From DAITBA01 sp036824005 (GTDB lineage: Bacteria; Pseudomonadota; Gammaproteobacteria; Burkholderiales; Rhodocyclaceae), in assembly GCA_036824005.1 (NCBI GenBank), contig DAITBA010000001.1, forward strand, positions 744,001-808,000: 64,000 nt of DNA, given 5' to 3'. Numbering within the stretch: position 1 is the stretch's first letter; every line of letters starts with the position of its first letter. Both the position numbers and the translations under genes were made by a program. Below the pieces are notes generated by a model. The model did not search any database and was not told the DNA's origin. It saw only the letters and a list, made by a program, of their open reading frames with translations. This document shows, piece by piece, positions 35,710 through 44,157 of the stretch.

Positions 35710-36132
35710 ATGTTTGAAAACCCCGACGACGATCAGCTGTGCGCCATGCTGCGCGAGGCGAAGACCATCGCCGTGGTCGGGCTGTCGCCGCGGGCGGCGC
35801 GTCCCAGCCACCGCATCGCCCGCGCCATGCAAGCTCTCGGCTACCGCATCATCCCGGTGCGGCCGGCAGTGACCGAGGTGCTCGGCGAGCGCGCCTACGC
35901 GAAACTCACGGATGTGCCGGAGCCCATCGATCTGGTGAACGTCTTTCGCGCTGCCGAGTACGTGGACGAAATTGTGGACGCCTGCGTGCAGCTGGGCGTC
36001 AAGCGCCTGTGGCTGCAGGACGGCATCGTGAACGAGCCGGCGGCGCGCCGCGCACGCGGCCACGGCATCGCGGTCGTCATGGATCGCTGCATTCTGCGTG
36101 ACTACATGGGGCTATGCGCCAGTCACGCATGA
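35710..36132 (+). CDS. CoA-binding (YccU-like) protein
   Basis: 140-aa Rossmann-fold CoA-binding domain: TIAVVGLSPRAARPSHRIAR, GYRIIPVRPA, VNVFRAAEYVDEIV and RLWLQDGIVNEPA. Function is not established. The ATG of dapF overlaps its stop codon (ATGA), so the two are coupled. Confidence 0.85.
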   Translation: MFENPDDDQLCAMLREAKTIAVVGLSPRAARPSHRIARAMQALGYRIIPVRPAVTEVLGERAYAKLTDVPEPIDLVNVFRAAEYVDEIVDACVQLGVKRLWLQDGIVNEPAARRARGHGIAVVMDRCILRDYMGLCASHA

Positions 36133-36959
36133 AGCTGCGATTCACCAAGATGCACGGACTGGGCAATGACTTCGTCGTCATCGATGCCACCCGGCAGCCA
36201 GTCGAACTCAGTGCTCAGCAGGCGCGCGCCCTGGCCGATCGCCACTTTGGCGTCGGTTGCGATCAGATATTGATCGTCGAGCGGGCAACACGTGCGGACA
36301 CGGATTTTCGCTACCGCATCTTTAATGCCGACGGCGAGGAGGTGGAGCAGTGTGGCAATGGCGCGCGCTGCTTTGTGCGCTTCGTGCGCGAACAGGGGCT
36401 GACCGACAAGCGTGAAATCCGCGTCGAGACGCGCGGCGGCATCATCACCCCGCGGCTGGAGAACAACGGCGAGGTGACGGTGGACATGGGTGTGCCGGAC
36501 TTCGAGCCGGCGCGCGTGCCCTTCGTCAGCGAAAGTCCCGAAGTGGTGCAGGAACTGGAAGTGGACGGCGCCACGGTGGGCATTACGGTCGTTTCCATGG
36601 GCAATCCCCACGCCGTGCAGGTGGTTGCCGATGTCGCGACGGCACCGGTGCTCTCGCAGGGCGAGGCCATCGAGCGTCACCCGCGCTTTCCCCGGCGCGT
36701 CAATGCCGGTTACATGGAAGTGGTCGATCGCCATGCCATTCGCTTGCGGGTGTTCGAGCGCGGCGCTGGGGAGACGCTTGCCTGCGGCACGGGCGCGTGC
36801 GCTGCCGTGGCGACGGGCATCGCCCGCGGTCTGCTCGATTCGCCGGTGCGGGTGACGACCCGGGGCGGCGAGCTGACCATCGCCTGGCAAGGTCCAGGTC
36901 GGCCGGTGACGATGACGGGACCGGCGACGACCGTGTTCCACGGCGAGGTCGAGATCTAG
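36129..36959 (+). CDS. dapF: Diaminopimelate epimerase DapF
   Basis: 276 aa from the ATG at 36129. MKLRFTKMHGLGNDFVVID starts the protein. The two active-site cysteines lie in EQCGNGARCF and LACGTGACAAVA. It makes meso-DAP for peptidoglycan and lysine. It is followed by DUF484 and xerC, the usual proteobacterial order. Confidence 0.96.
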   Translation: MKLRFTKMHGLGNDFVVIDATRQPVELSAQQARALADRHFGVGCDQILIVERATRADTDFRYRIFNADGEEVEQCGNGARCFVRFVREQGLTDKREIRVETRGGIITPRLENNGEVTVDMGVPDFEPARVPFVSESPEVVQELEVDGATVGITVVSMGNPHAVQVVADVATAPVLSQGEAIERHPRFPRRVNAGYMEVVDRHAIRLRVFERGAGETLACGTGACAAVATGIARGLLDSPVRVTTRGGELTIAWQGPGRPVTMTGPATTVFHGEVEI

Positions 36960-37007
36960 CGGTCCGGCGCACCGGGCGAGACGAGAACGATCCGGAAAGG
37001 ATGACAG

Positions 37008-37658
37008 ATGAAATCGGATGACGTAGCGCGCTACCTGCAGGACAACCCGCAGTTCTTCGAGGAATACGCCGATCTGCTGGCGCACCTGTATATCCCGCAT
37101 CCGCACGGCGGCCGTGCCATCTCGATCACCGAACGGCAGATCGTGACGCTGCGCGAGAAGTCCAGGCAGCTGGAATCGAAGCTGGCGGAATTCATCCGCT
37201 TTGGCGAGGAGAACGATGCCATCGGGGAGAAGGTGCACCGCCTGTCGGTGGGGCTGCTGGCGGCGCTCGACCAGGCGGAGGTGCTGCGCACCCTGTACTT
37301 CCATCTGCGCGAAGACTTTTCCGTGCCGTTGGTGGCATTGCGCCTATGGAAGGCCCAGGAGCCGGGCGAGGGCGCCGAGTTCCAGCCGGTGAGCGAACAG
37401 ACGCAGATTCTTGCCGCCGGCCTTGCCCATCCCTACTGCGGCGCCGCCGCCGGACAGGAAGCGGCATCCTGGTTCGGGCAGGCCGGCGGTAGCGCCCGTT
37501 CGCTGGCATTGGTCGCCCTGCGGCACGAGGAAGAAACTTTTGGCATGCTCGCGTTGGGCAGCGAAGATCCCGAGCGCTTCTATCCGGAGATGGGTACCAT
37601 CTATCTCGTGCGCATTGGCGAGCTGGCCGCGGCCGCGCTGTGGCGCGGCATGCCCTGA
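37008..37658 (+). CDS. DUF484 family protein
   Basis: 216-aa protein with the N-terminal DVARYLQDNPQFFEEYADLL and HGGRAISITERQIVTLREK segments of DUF484, then a GAF-like C-terminal half (ALRLWK..., FGMLALGSEDPERFYPEMGT). It lies between dapF and xerC. Function is unknown. The GAF-like fold suggests ligand sensing. Confidence 0.88.
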   Translation: MKSDDVARYLQDNPQFFEEYADLLAHLYIPHPHGGRAISITERQIVTLREKSRQLESKLAEFIRFGEENDAIGEKVHRLSVGLLAALDQAEVLRTLYFHLREDFSVPLVALRLWKAQEPGEGAEFQPVSEQTQILAAGLAHPYCGAAAGQEAASWFGQAGGSARSLALVALRHEEETFGMLALGSEDPERFYPEMGTIYLVRIGELAAAALWRGMP

Positions 37659-37682
37659 GCCCGCCGGCGCAATGCGCTGATC

Positions 37683-38600
37683 ATGGCCGAGGCGCAAGGA
37701 CTGGCAGGCGAAGCGGCGCGCGTTGCGGCGCGCGCCTATCTCGACGAGCTTGCCCACCAGCGGCGCCTGAGCCCGCACACGCTGCAGGGCTACCGGCGTG
37801 ACATCGACGCGTTGCTGGCCCAAACGGGCGACACGCCGCTCGATGCGATGACGGTTCAGGACATCCGTCGCTGCGTTGCCCGGCTGCATGCCAAGGGTCT
37901 CGGTGGGCGCTCGCTGGCGCGCACAATTTCCGCCTGGCGCGGCTTCTACCGCTGGCTGGCCCGGCACCGCGGCGTGGACCACAATCCCTGCCAGACGGTG
38001 CGCGCGCCCAAGGCCAAACGTTCGCTGCCGACGGTGCTCTCCCCCGATCAGGCGCAAACGTTGCTCGATGCGCCGAGCGACGGCGTTCTGGAACTGCGCG
38101 ACCGGGCCATGTTCGAGCTGTTCTACTCGTCGGGGTTGCGCCTGGCCGAGCTGGTGAGCCTGGACTGCGGCGGCGGCCTCGATCTGGCGGCGGGCGAGGT
38201 GACCGTCACCGGCAAACGAAACAAGACGCGCCTCGTCCCCGTCGGCGAAAAGGCACGCGAAGCGCTTTCGACCTGGTTGGAGGCGCGGGGTGCGCTCGCC
38301 CGGCCCGGGGAACCGGCGCTGTTCGTCAGCCAGCGCGGCCGGCGACTGTCGCCGCGCATGGTGCAGGCGCGCCTGCAGCGCTGGGCAATCAAACGCGGTC
38401 TGAGCGCCCGGGTGCATCCTCACGTGCTGCGGCATTCTTTCGCCTCCCACGTGTTGCAGTCCAGCGGCGATCTGCGCGCGGTGCAGGAGATGCTCGGCCA
38501 TGCCGACATCGGCACGACGCAGGTTTATACGCATCTGGACTTTCAGCATCTTGCCAAGGTCTATGACGCGGCCCATCCGCGGGCTAAGAAGAAAAGTTGA
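37683..38600 (+). CDS. xerC: Tyrosine recombinase XerC
   Basis: 305-aa recombinase that resolves chromosome dimers at dif with XerD. A SAM-like N-terminal core-binding domain (HTLQGYRRDIDALLA) precedes the catalytic domain with Arg in SSGLRLAELVSL, HPHVLRHSFASH (His/Arg) and GHADIGTTQVYTH (His, Tyr nucleophile). The gene order dapF-DUF484-xerC supports XerC over XerD. Confidence 0.94.
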   Translation: MAEAQGLAGEAARVAARAYLDELAHQRRLSPHTLQGYRRDIDALLAQTGDTPLDAMTVQDIRRCVARLHAKGLGGRSLARTISAWRGFYRWLARHRGVDHNPCQTVRAPKAKRSLPTVLSPDQAQTLLDAPSDGVLELRDRAMFELFYSSGLRLAELVSLDCGGGLDLAAGEVTVTGKRNKTRLVPVGEKAREALSTWLEARGALARPGEPALFVSQRGRRLSPRMVQARLQRWAIKRGLSARVHPHVLRHSFASHVLQSSGDLRAVQEMLGHADIGTTQVYTHLDFQHLAKVYDAAHPRAKKKS

Positions 38601-38697
38601 TCACCACCAAGGACACCAAGAGCCCCGGCGACGGGGCGCCGCCATGCGCAGCGGGTCGTTGATGTTTCTCTTGGTATTCTCCGTGTCCTTCGTGGTA
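38601..38697. repeat. Intergenic inverted repeat element, copy E (xerC/rlmI)
   Basis: Left arm TCACCACCAAGGACACCAAG (38601-38620) and right arm TTGGTATTCTCCGTGTCCTT... (38671-38697), with a spacer of about 50 bp. It belongs to the CACCAAGGA subfamily, as copy B does. It starts at the base after the xerC stop codon. Confidence 0.75.
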
Positions 38698-38705
38698 AGT
38701 CCCGC

Positions 38706-39896
38706 ATGCCTCGCCTGATTCTCAAACCTGGTCGCGAGAAATCCCTGCTGCGCCGCCATCCCTGGGTGTTCTCGGGCGCCATCGAGCGCTGCATCGGCGA
38801 TCCGGCATCCGGCGAGACGGTCGCGGTGCATGCCGCCGACGGCCGCTTCCTTGCCCATGCCGCCTGGAGTCCGACGTCGCAGATCCAGGCGCGGGCTTGG
38901 AGTTTCGAGCAACCGGATGTCATCGACGAGGCGTTCTTCCGCAATCGCATTGCCGCCGCCATCGCCCGCCGCCAGGCGCTGCCCGAACTGCGCGACTTGC
39001 CGGCACTGCGCCTGGTGCACGGCGAATCCGATGGCCTGCCGGGGGTGGTGGCGGATCGTTACGCTGACACCCTCGTCATCCAGCTCACCAGCGCCGGGGC
39101 GGAGACCTGGCGCGGGCCGCTGGTCGATGCGCTCCAGGCGCGCACCGGCTGCGCCTGCGTGTACGAACGCTCCGACGGCGAGGTGCGCGGCCTCGAAGGC
39201 CTGCCGGAGCGCGCCGGCCTGCTGCGCGGTCGTCTTCCCGATCACCTCGTCATCGAGGAGCGCGGACTGCGCTACGAGGTCGATGTCGTGGGCGGCCACA
39301 AGACCGGCTTTTACCTCGACCAGCGCGACAACCGGCGCCTGCTTGGCGAACTGGCGGCGGGGCGTACGGTCCTCAATTGCTTCTGCTACAGCGGTGGCTT
39401 CAGCCTGCAGGCGGCGAAGGGTGGCGCCTGCTTGGTGCTGTCCATCGACAGCTCGGCGCAAGCGCTGGCGATCGCGCGCCGCAATGCAGAGCTGAACGGC
39501 GTGGCCGACGGGCACTGCGAGTGGCTCGAAGCCGACGTGTTCGCCACGTTGCGACGCCTGCGCGACCAGGGACGGCGCTTCGACCTGATCGTGCTCGATC
39601 CGCCAAAGTTTGCGCCCACTGCTGCTCATGTCGAACGGGCGGCGCGCGCCTACAAGGACATCAACCTCCTGGCGTTCAAGCTGCTGACCAGCGGCGGGCT
39701 GCTGATGAGCTTCTCCTGCTCCGGCGGCATCTCGCGCGAGCTGTTCCAGAAGATCGTCGCCGGCGCAGCCCTCGATGCCGGTGTTACCGGGCGCATCCTG
39801 CGTCACTTGGGCGGCGGTGCCGACCATCCGGTGGCGCTCTCGTTTCCCGAGGGTGAGTACCTCAAGGGCTTGCTCTGTCAGGTGGGCAACGCCTAA
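38706..39896 (+). CDS. rlmI: 23S rRNA (cytosine-C5)-methyltransferase RlmI family
   Basis: 396 aa. An N-terminal PUA domain (LKPGREKSLLRRHPWVFSGA) precedes a class I methyltransferase with VLNCFCYSGGFSLQAAKGG (SAM loop), FDLIVLDPPKFAP (catalytic DPP) and LLMSFSCSGGIS. HKTGFYLDQRDNR is characteristic of the RlmI/YccW group. It methylates C1962 in E. coli 23S rRNA. Confidence 0.92.
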   Translation: MPRLILKPGREKSLLRRHPWVFSGAIERCIGDPASGETVAVHAADGRFLAHAAWSPTSQIQARAWSFEQPDVIDEAFFRNRIAAAIARRQALPELRDLPALRLVHGESDGLPGVVADRYADTLVIQLTSAGAETWRGPLVDALQARTGCACVYERSDGEVRGLEGLPERAGLLRGRLPDHLVIEERGLRYEVDVVGGHKTGFYLDQRDNRRLLGELAAGRTVLNCFCYSGGFSLQAAKGGACLVLSIDSSAQALAIARRNAELNGVADGHCEWLEADVFATLRRLRDQGRRFDLIVLDPPKFAPTAAHVERAARAYKDINLLAFKLLTSGGLLMSFSCSGGISRELFQKIVAGAALDAGVTGRILRHLGGGADHPVALSFPEGEYLKGLLCQVGNA

Positions 39897-39927
39897 AATC
39901 CATCGCGCCTTTCGAGTCGCGGCATTC

Positions 39928-40263
39928 ATGACACCTCGACGTCCGTCCATCCTGCCTGTTCTGCTGCTGGCGCTGAGTCTGCTCTTTGGCCAGCACGCGG
40001 CCATCGCCCATGCCCTGTCGCATTTGCCCGGCCAGGTCGCTGGTGCGGGTGCAGCACAAGGGGAGGAGGATGAAGGCGAGCGGCTCGGTCATCGCTGTCA
40101 CGAATGCCTGGCCTATTCCGCGCTGGACGCGCCGCTGGCGACGTCACAGTCTTGCGCGCCGCCGCAGACCGCGCCCGCACTTGCGTGCGTCATGCCATCG
40201 GCCGGCGTCGTCGTTGCGCCAGCCCGCCAGTTCGACAGCCGCGCGCCGCCCCGTTCCGTCTGA
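39928..40263 (+). CDS. Small secreted His/Cys protein preceding the zinc uptake genes
   Basis: 111 aa with a signal peptide (LPVLLLALSLLFGQHAAIA). The mature part has an acidic stretch (EGEEDEGERLGHRC-like) and a HRCHECLAYSA motif with more His and Cys residues. It is not a recognised family to me. Its position just before an outer-membrane protein and znuABC-type genes, and its possible metal ligands, suggest a periplasmic zinc-handling accessory. That is inference. Confidence 0.6.
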   Translation: MTPRRPSILPVLLLALSLLFGQHAAIAHALSHLPGQVAGAGAAQGEEDEGERLGHRCHECLAYSALDAPLATSQSCAPPQTAPALACVMPSAGVVVAPARQFDSRAPPRSV

Positions 40264-40335
40264 AGCATCCCATCGAATTGCGCCGCACCGGCAATTGAGC
40301 CGCGGCGCCATTTCCCATTGCACTGGAGAGAACTC

Positions 40336-41745
40336 ATGGCACGTTTGCCACTGCATACCATTGTGTCGTCGTTGGCGCTTGCGTTTCCGTTCACCGTCGC
40401 CGCGGCATCGGACGCCGACATCCAGGAGCTGCGCGAGCAGCTCCGTCAGTTGAAGCAATCCTACGAACAGAGAATCGAAAACCTCGAGAAGCGCCTGGCG
40501 CAGGCGGAAGCGAGCGCCGCCAAGACGGAGCAGGGCGCCGCCCAAACGCGCAGCGCGGCGCCGCAGCCGGGCGCACGGCCTGCGTCGGACTCCGCCTTCA
40601 ATCCGGCGGTGTCGGTCATCCTCGACGGCAAGTACACGCGCCTGTCGCGCGACCCGAACAGCTTCCAGATCACCGGATTCGCGCCGTCGCTGGGCGAGGT
40701 TGGACCGGCGCCGCGCAGTTTCAGCCTGGGCGAGTCGGAGCTGAACATCTCGGCGAACATCGATCCCTGGTTTCGCGGCCATTTCACGGCAGCCATGACG
40801 CCGGAGAACGAAGTCGAGGTGGAGGAGGCCTATATCCAGACCCTGGCGCTGGGCGGCGGCGTGACCCTCAAGGGCGGCCGTTTCTTCTCCGGCATCGGCT
40901 ACCTGAACGAGCAGCACGCCCACGTCTGGGACTTCGCCGACGCGCCTCTGCCGTACAAGGCATTCTTCGGCAACCAGCTGGGCAACGATGGGGTGCAGCT
41001 CAAGTGGGTGGCGCCCACCGACCTCTACGTCGAGTTGGGTGCCGAGGCGGCCCGTGGCGGCGCTTTTCCGTCCACCGACCGCAACAAGAACGGCACGACG
41101 CTGGGTGCGTTCTTCGCCCGCGTCGGCGGCGACATCGGCACCAGCGCCAATTGGCGCGCCGGACTGTCCCAGGTCAATGCCAGCCCGCGCGATCGCGCCT
41201 ACGAGGACACGGATTCTCTTGGTGGCGCGACGGTGAATGCCTTTTCCGGCAAGAGCCGCACGACCATCGCCGACTTCGTCCTGAAATGGGCGCCCGAGGG
41301 CAATGCGAAGTACACCAGCTTCAAACTCCAGGGTGAGTATTTCCGCCGACGTGAAACCGGCGAGCTGGGCTTCGATGATTCCGGCGGCAGTGCGTTGTTG
41401 GGCGCGGTGAGCGATGCCTATCGCTCGACCCAGTCGGGGTGGTACGTGCAGGGCGTCTATCAGTTCATGCCCGCCTGGCGCGTCGGCCTGCGGCACGACC
41501 GTCTGCGCTACGGCACGGTGGACATCGGCCTAGTGAACAACGGCGTGCTGACCGCCGCCGACTTCCCGCTGCTCACCCCCTACGACCCGAAGCGCAACAC
41601 CGTGATGGTCGACTGGAGCCCGAGCGAGTTCTCGCGCGTGCGCCTGCAGCTCGCCCAAGACAAGTCGGCCCTCGGGACGACCGACAACCAGTTGTGGCTG
41701 CAATACATCATGAGTCTCGGCGCCCACGGGGCGCACAAGTTCTGA
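40336..41745 (+). CDS. Outer-membrane protein linked to zinc uptake
   Basis: 469 aa from the ATG at 40336 (GGAGAG ribosome-binding site). A signal peptide (cleavage near TVAAASDAD) precedes a coiled coil (LREQLRQLKQSYEQRIENLEKRL), a linker, and then a beta-barrel region with many alternating strands ending in ...LGAHGAHKF with a C-terminal Phe, typical of outer-membrane barrels. It lies 11 bp before znuA. Coiled coil plus barrel resembles OprO/P-like or trimeric porins. A role in zinc passage is inferred from context. Confidence 0.72.
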   Translation: MARLPLHTIVSSLALAFPFTVAAASDADIQELREQLRQLKQSYEQRIENLEKRLAQAEASAAKTEQGAAQTRSAAPQPGARPASDSAFNPAVSVILDGKYTRLSRDPNSFQITGFAPSLGEVGPAPRSFSLGESELNISANIDPWFRGHFTAAMTPENEVEVEEAYIQTLALGGGVTLKGGRFFSGIGYLNEQHAHVWDFADAPLPYKAFFGNQLGNDGVQLKWVAPTDLYVELGAEAARGGAFPSTDRNKNGTTLGAFFARVGGDIGTSANWRAGLSQVNASPRDRAYEDTDSLGGATVNAFSGKSRTTIADFVLKWAPEGNAKYTSFKLQGEYFRRRETGELGFDDSGGSALLGAVSDAYRSTQSGWYVQGVYQFMPAWRVGLRHDRLRYGTVDIGLVNNGVLTAADFPLLTPYDPKRNTVMVDWSPSEFSRVRLQLAQDKSALGTTDNQLWLQYIMSLGAHGAHKF

Positions 41746-41756
41746 GGAACGCGACG

Positions 41757-42662
41757 ATGACACGAAGACTGTTATTTATCCTTGCGCTGCTCGGGCTCAC
41801 AGGCGCTTTCCCGGCAAGTGCGGCGCTCAACGTCGTCGCAACCGTTCCCGAATGGGGCGCGCTCGCCCAGGAAATCGGCGGCGACAAGGTCGAGGTATTC
41901 ACCGCCACCCACGCTCTGCAGGATGTCCACCGCATCGAGGCGAAACCCTCCGTCATCGCGCGCGTGCGCAGCGCCGATCTGGTGGTCGCCACCGGCGCCG
42001 AACTGGAAGTGGGCTGGCTGCCGGTGCTGCTGCGCGAATCCGGCAACGCCCGGGTGCAGCCCGGCCGGCCCGGCTACTTCGAAGCGGCCGAGCACGTGAC
42101 GCTGCTGGAAGTGCCGCCGAAGCTGGACCGGGCGGAAGGCGACGTGCATCCGGCCGGCAATCCCCATATCCACCTTGATCCGCGCAACATCCTCAAAGTG
42201 GGCGAAGCGTTGGCCGCACGTCTGGCGCAGCTGGACGCGCCGAACGCAGCGGCCTACACGGCGAACTACCGCGCCTTCGGCGAGCGCTGGCGCTCAGCCG
42301 CAGCGCGCTGGCAGTCCCAGGCCGCACCCCTGAGCGGGGTGGCGGTGGTCGTACACCACAGGGCCTATGGCTACCTCGCCGCCTGGCTGGGTTTGAAGGA
42401 GGTCGCTGCGCTGGAACCCAAGCCGGGCGTGGAGCCCACCAGCGGCCACCTGGCGGACGTGCTCGGCCGGCTGAAAACGCAGCCGGCGCGCATGGTGATT
42501 CGCTCGGCCTACCACAGCGATGCGCCGTCGCGGTGGATCGAGGAGCGGGCTAGAATTCCGGCCGTGGTGCTGCCCTTCACCGTCGGTGGCACACCGGAGG
42601 CGAAGGACCTGTTCGGGCTGTTCGACGATACCATTGCGCGTATGCTAAAGGCACTGCGCTGA
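41757..42662 (+). CDS. znuA: Zinc ABC transporter substrate-binding protein (ZnuA-like)
   Basis: 301-aa periplasmic protein with a signal peptide ending at PASA. Cluster A-I features: ALNVVATVPEWGALAQEIGG, HALQDVHRIEAKPS, VVATGAELEVGW, GNPHIHLDPRN (His ligands), VVVHHRAYGYLA and GVEPTSGHLADVL. It has no long His-rich loop, unlike E. coli ZnuA. Its operon partners are znuC and znuB. Confidence 0.85.
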   Translation: MTRRLLFILALLGLTGAFPASAALNVVATVPEWGALAQEIGGDKVEVFTATHALQDVHRIEAKPSVIARVRSADLVVATGAELEVGWLPVLLRESGNARVQPGRPGYFEAAEHVTLLEVPPKLDRAEGDVHPAGNPHIHLDPRNILKVGEALAARLAQLDAPNAAAYTANYRAFGERWRSAAARWQSQAAPLSGVAVVVHHRAYGYLAAWLGLKEVAALEPKPGVEPTSGHLADVLGRLKTQPARMVIRSAYHSDAPSRWIEERARIPAVVLPFTVGGTPEAKDLFGLFDDTIARMLKALR

Positions 42663-42675
42663 GCAACGGTCCGCC

Positions 42676-43248
42676 GTGAGCGATTCGGGCGCCCTGATCC
42701 ACGCATCCGGGTTGACCGCCGGCTATGTGCAGCCGGTGGTCGGGCCTGTGTCCTTCCGCCTTGGCCGGGGCGACATCCTGGGTGTCAGCGGCCCGAACGG
42801 CTGCGGCAAGTCCACGCTGCTGCGTGCGCTGGTGGGCTCGGCGCGCGTATTCGAAGGCAGCATCGAGCGGCTTCCCGGTCTGCGCATCTCCCACCAGCAG
42901 CAGGGCTTCGATGTTGCCCGGGACATTCCCCTGAGTGGCGCGGAACTGCTCGCCCTGACCGATGCCTCGGCCAAAGGCTTGCCCGAGTGGCTGCGACCCA
43001 AGCTCGGCCAGCGGCTGGGCAGCCTGAGCGGCGGCCAGATGCAGTTTCTGCGTCTCTGGGCCTGTCTCATGGCGCCGGCCGACGTGGTGCTGCTCGACGA
43101 GCCGACCAACAACCTCGACCGCGAGGGCGTCGCTTTCCTGCAGGGAGTGCTGCACCGGCTCGACCCGGCGCTGGCGGTGATCATCGTCAGCCACGACACG
43201 CCCTTCGTCCGCGCCGTGTGCAATTCGGTCATCGAACTGGCGCCATGA
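42676..43248 (+). CDS. znuC: Zinc ABC transporter ATP-binding protein (ZnuC-like)
   Basis: 190 aa from a GTG (42676). Walker A is GPNGCGKSTLL, the signature is LSGGQMQFLR, Walker B is VVLLDEPTNNLD, and the H-loop is VSHD. It is shorter than the usual 230-250 aa and lacks the C-terminal extension. Its stop overlaps the znuB start (ATGA). Confidence 0.87.
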   Translation: MSDSGALIHASGLTAGYVQPVVGPVSFRLGRGDILGVSGPNGCGKSTLLRALVGSARVFEGSIERLPGLRISHQQQGFDVARDIPLSGAELLALTDASAKGLPEWLRPKLGQRLGSLSGGQMQFLRLWACLMAPADVVLLDEPTNNLDREGVAFLQGVLHRLDPALAVIIVSHDTPFVRAVCNSVIELAP

Positions 43249-44054
43249 ACACGGCGCTGCTGTTCGATCCGTTGTTCCGTCTGCCGTTTCTGACCGGGCT
43301 GGTGTTCGCTGCCATCCTGCCCTTGCTCGGCATGTATCTGCGTTTGCGCAACGAATGGCTCGCGGCGCTGGCGTTTTCCCACGTCGCCTCCGCGGGCGCG
43401 TTGCTCGGTATGGTCGTCGGCGCACCACTTATGGCCGGCGGGGTTATGGCGGCGCTTGCCGCCGCCCTGGCCAAGGGCGCCATCGAGCGGGTGGGCGATT
43501 CCGGCTATGCCATGCTCATGCTGCTCGGCTGGGGCGCATCCGTGCTGGTGGTAGCCAACGTGCCGGTGGCCGAGCAGATGGGCCATGCCCTGTTCGACGG
43601 CCAGCTCTATTTCACCGGCGCACTGCAACTGACCTTGGCGGTCGGCTATTTCTTCGTCACGGCGGCGGGAGTACGGTTGCTGTCCCGGCGTCTGCTGCTG
43701 GCCCGATTCTTCCCGGACTTCTTCAGAGCCCGCGGCTTGTCGGAGAGCCGCTATCATCTTGCCTTCGATTGTCTCATCGCCGGCGCCTTGGCCTTGGCCA
43801 CCACGAGCATCGGCGTTATGGGCGCCTTTGCCCTGGTTTTTGTTCCGCCCTTTATTGCCTACCGCTGGGGATCGAATTGGCGCGGCGGTCTCGCGCTGGC
43901 GATTGTCGTTGGCGTCGCCTGCTACGTGGCGGCCTTCGCTGCGGCCCTGGCGCTCGACCAGCCCTTCGGGCCGCTGTGTGCCATACTTCTCGTAGCCGTG
44001 GGAATCGTCAGTACCGTCCTGCAACGCCTCAACTCCGGACGGAAATCGCCGTAA
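43245..44054 (+). CDS. znuB: Zinc ABC transporter permease (ZnuB-like)
   Basis: 269-aa polytopic permease of the ABC-3 family with about eight membrane helices. It includes LRLRNEWLAALAFSHVASAGALLG, a DxxxAGALALA-like segment (FDCLIAGALALATTSIGVMG) and FVPPFIAYRWG. The start overlaps the znuC stop. Confidence 0.87.
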   Translation: MNTALLFDPLFRLPFLTGLVFAAILPLLGMYLRLRNEWLAALAFSHVASAGALLGMVVGAPLMAGGVMAALAAALAKGAIERVGDSGYAMLMLLGWGASVLVVANVPVAEQMGHALFDGQLYFTGALQLTLAVGYFFVTAAGVRLLSRRLLLARFFPDFFRARGLSESRYHLAFDCLIAGALALATTSIGVMGAFALVFVPPFIAYRWGSNWRGGLALAIVVGVACYVAAFAAALALDQPFGPLCAILLVAVGIVSTVLQRLNSGRKSP

Positions 44055-44157
44055 TTGCGCTGGAAGGGGCGTTGTGTTAAAAGTGCCTTCGCACTCACCG
44101 CCCGGCTGTGTTCGAGCCGAATCCGCGAACTAACCATCCATCGATCAGCGACTTACT

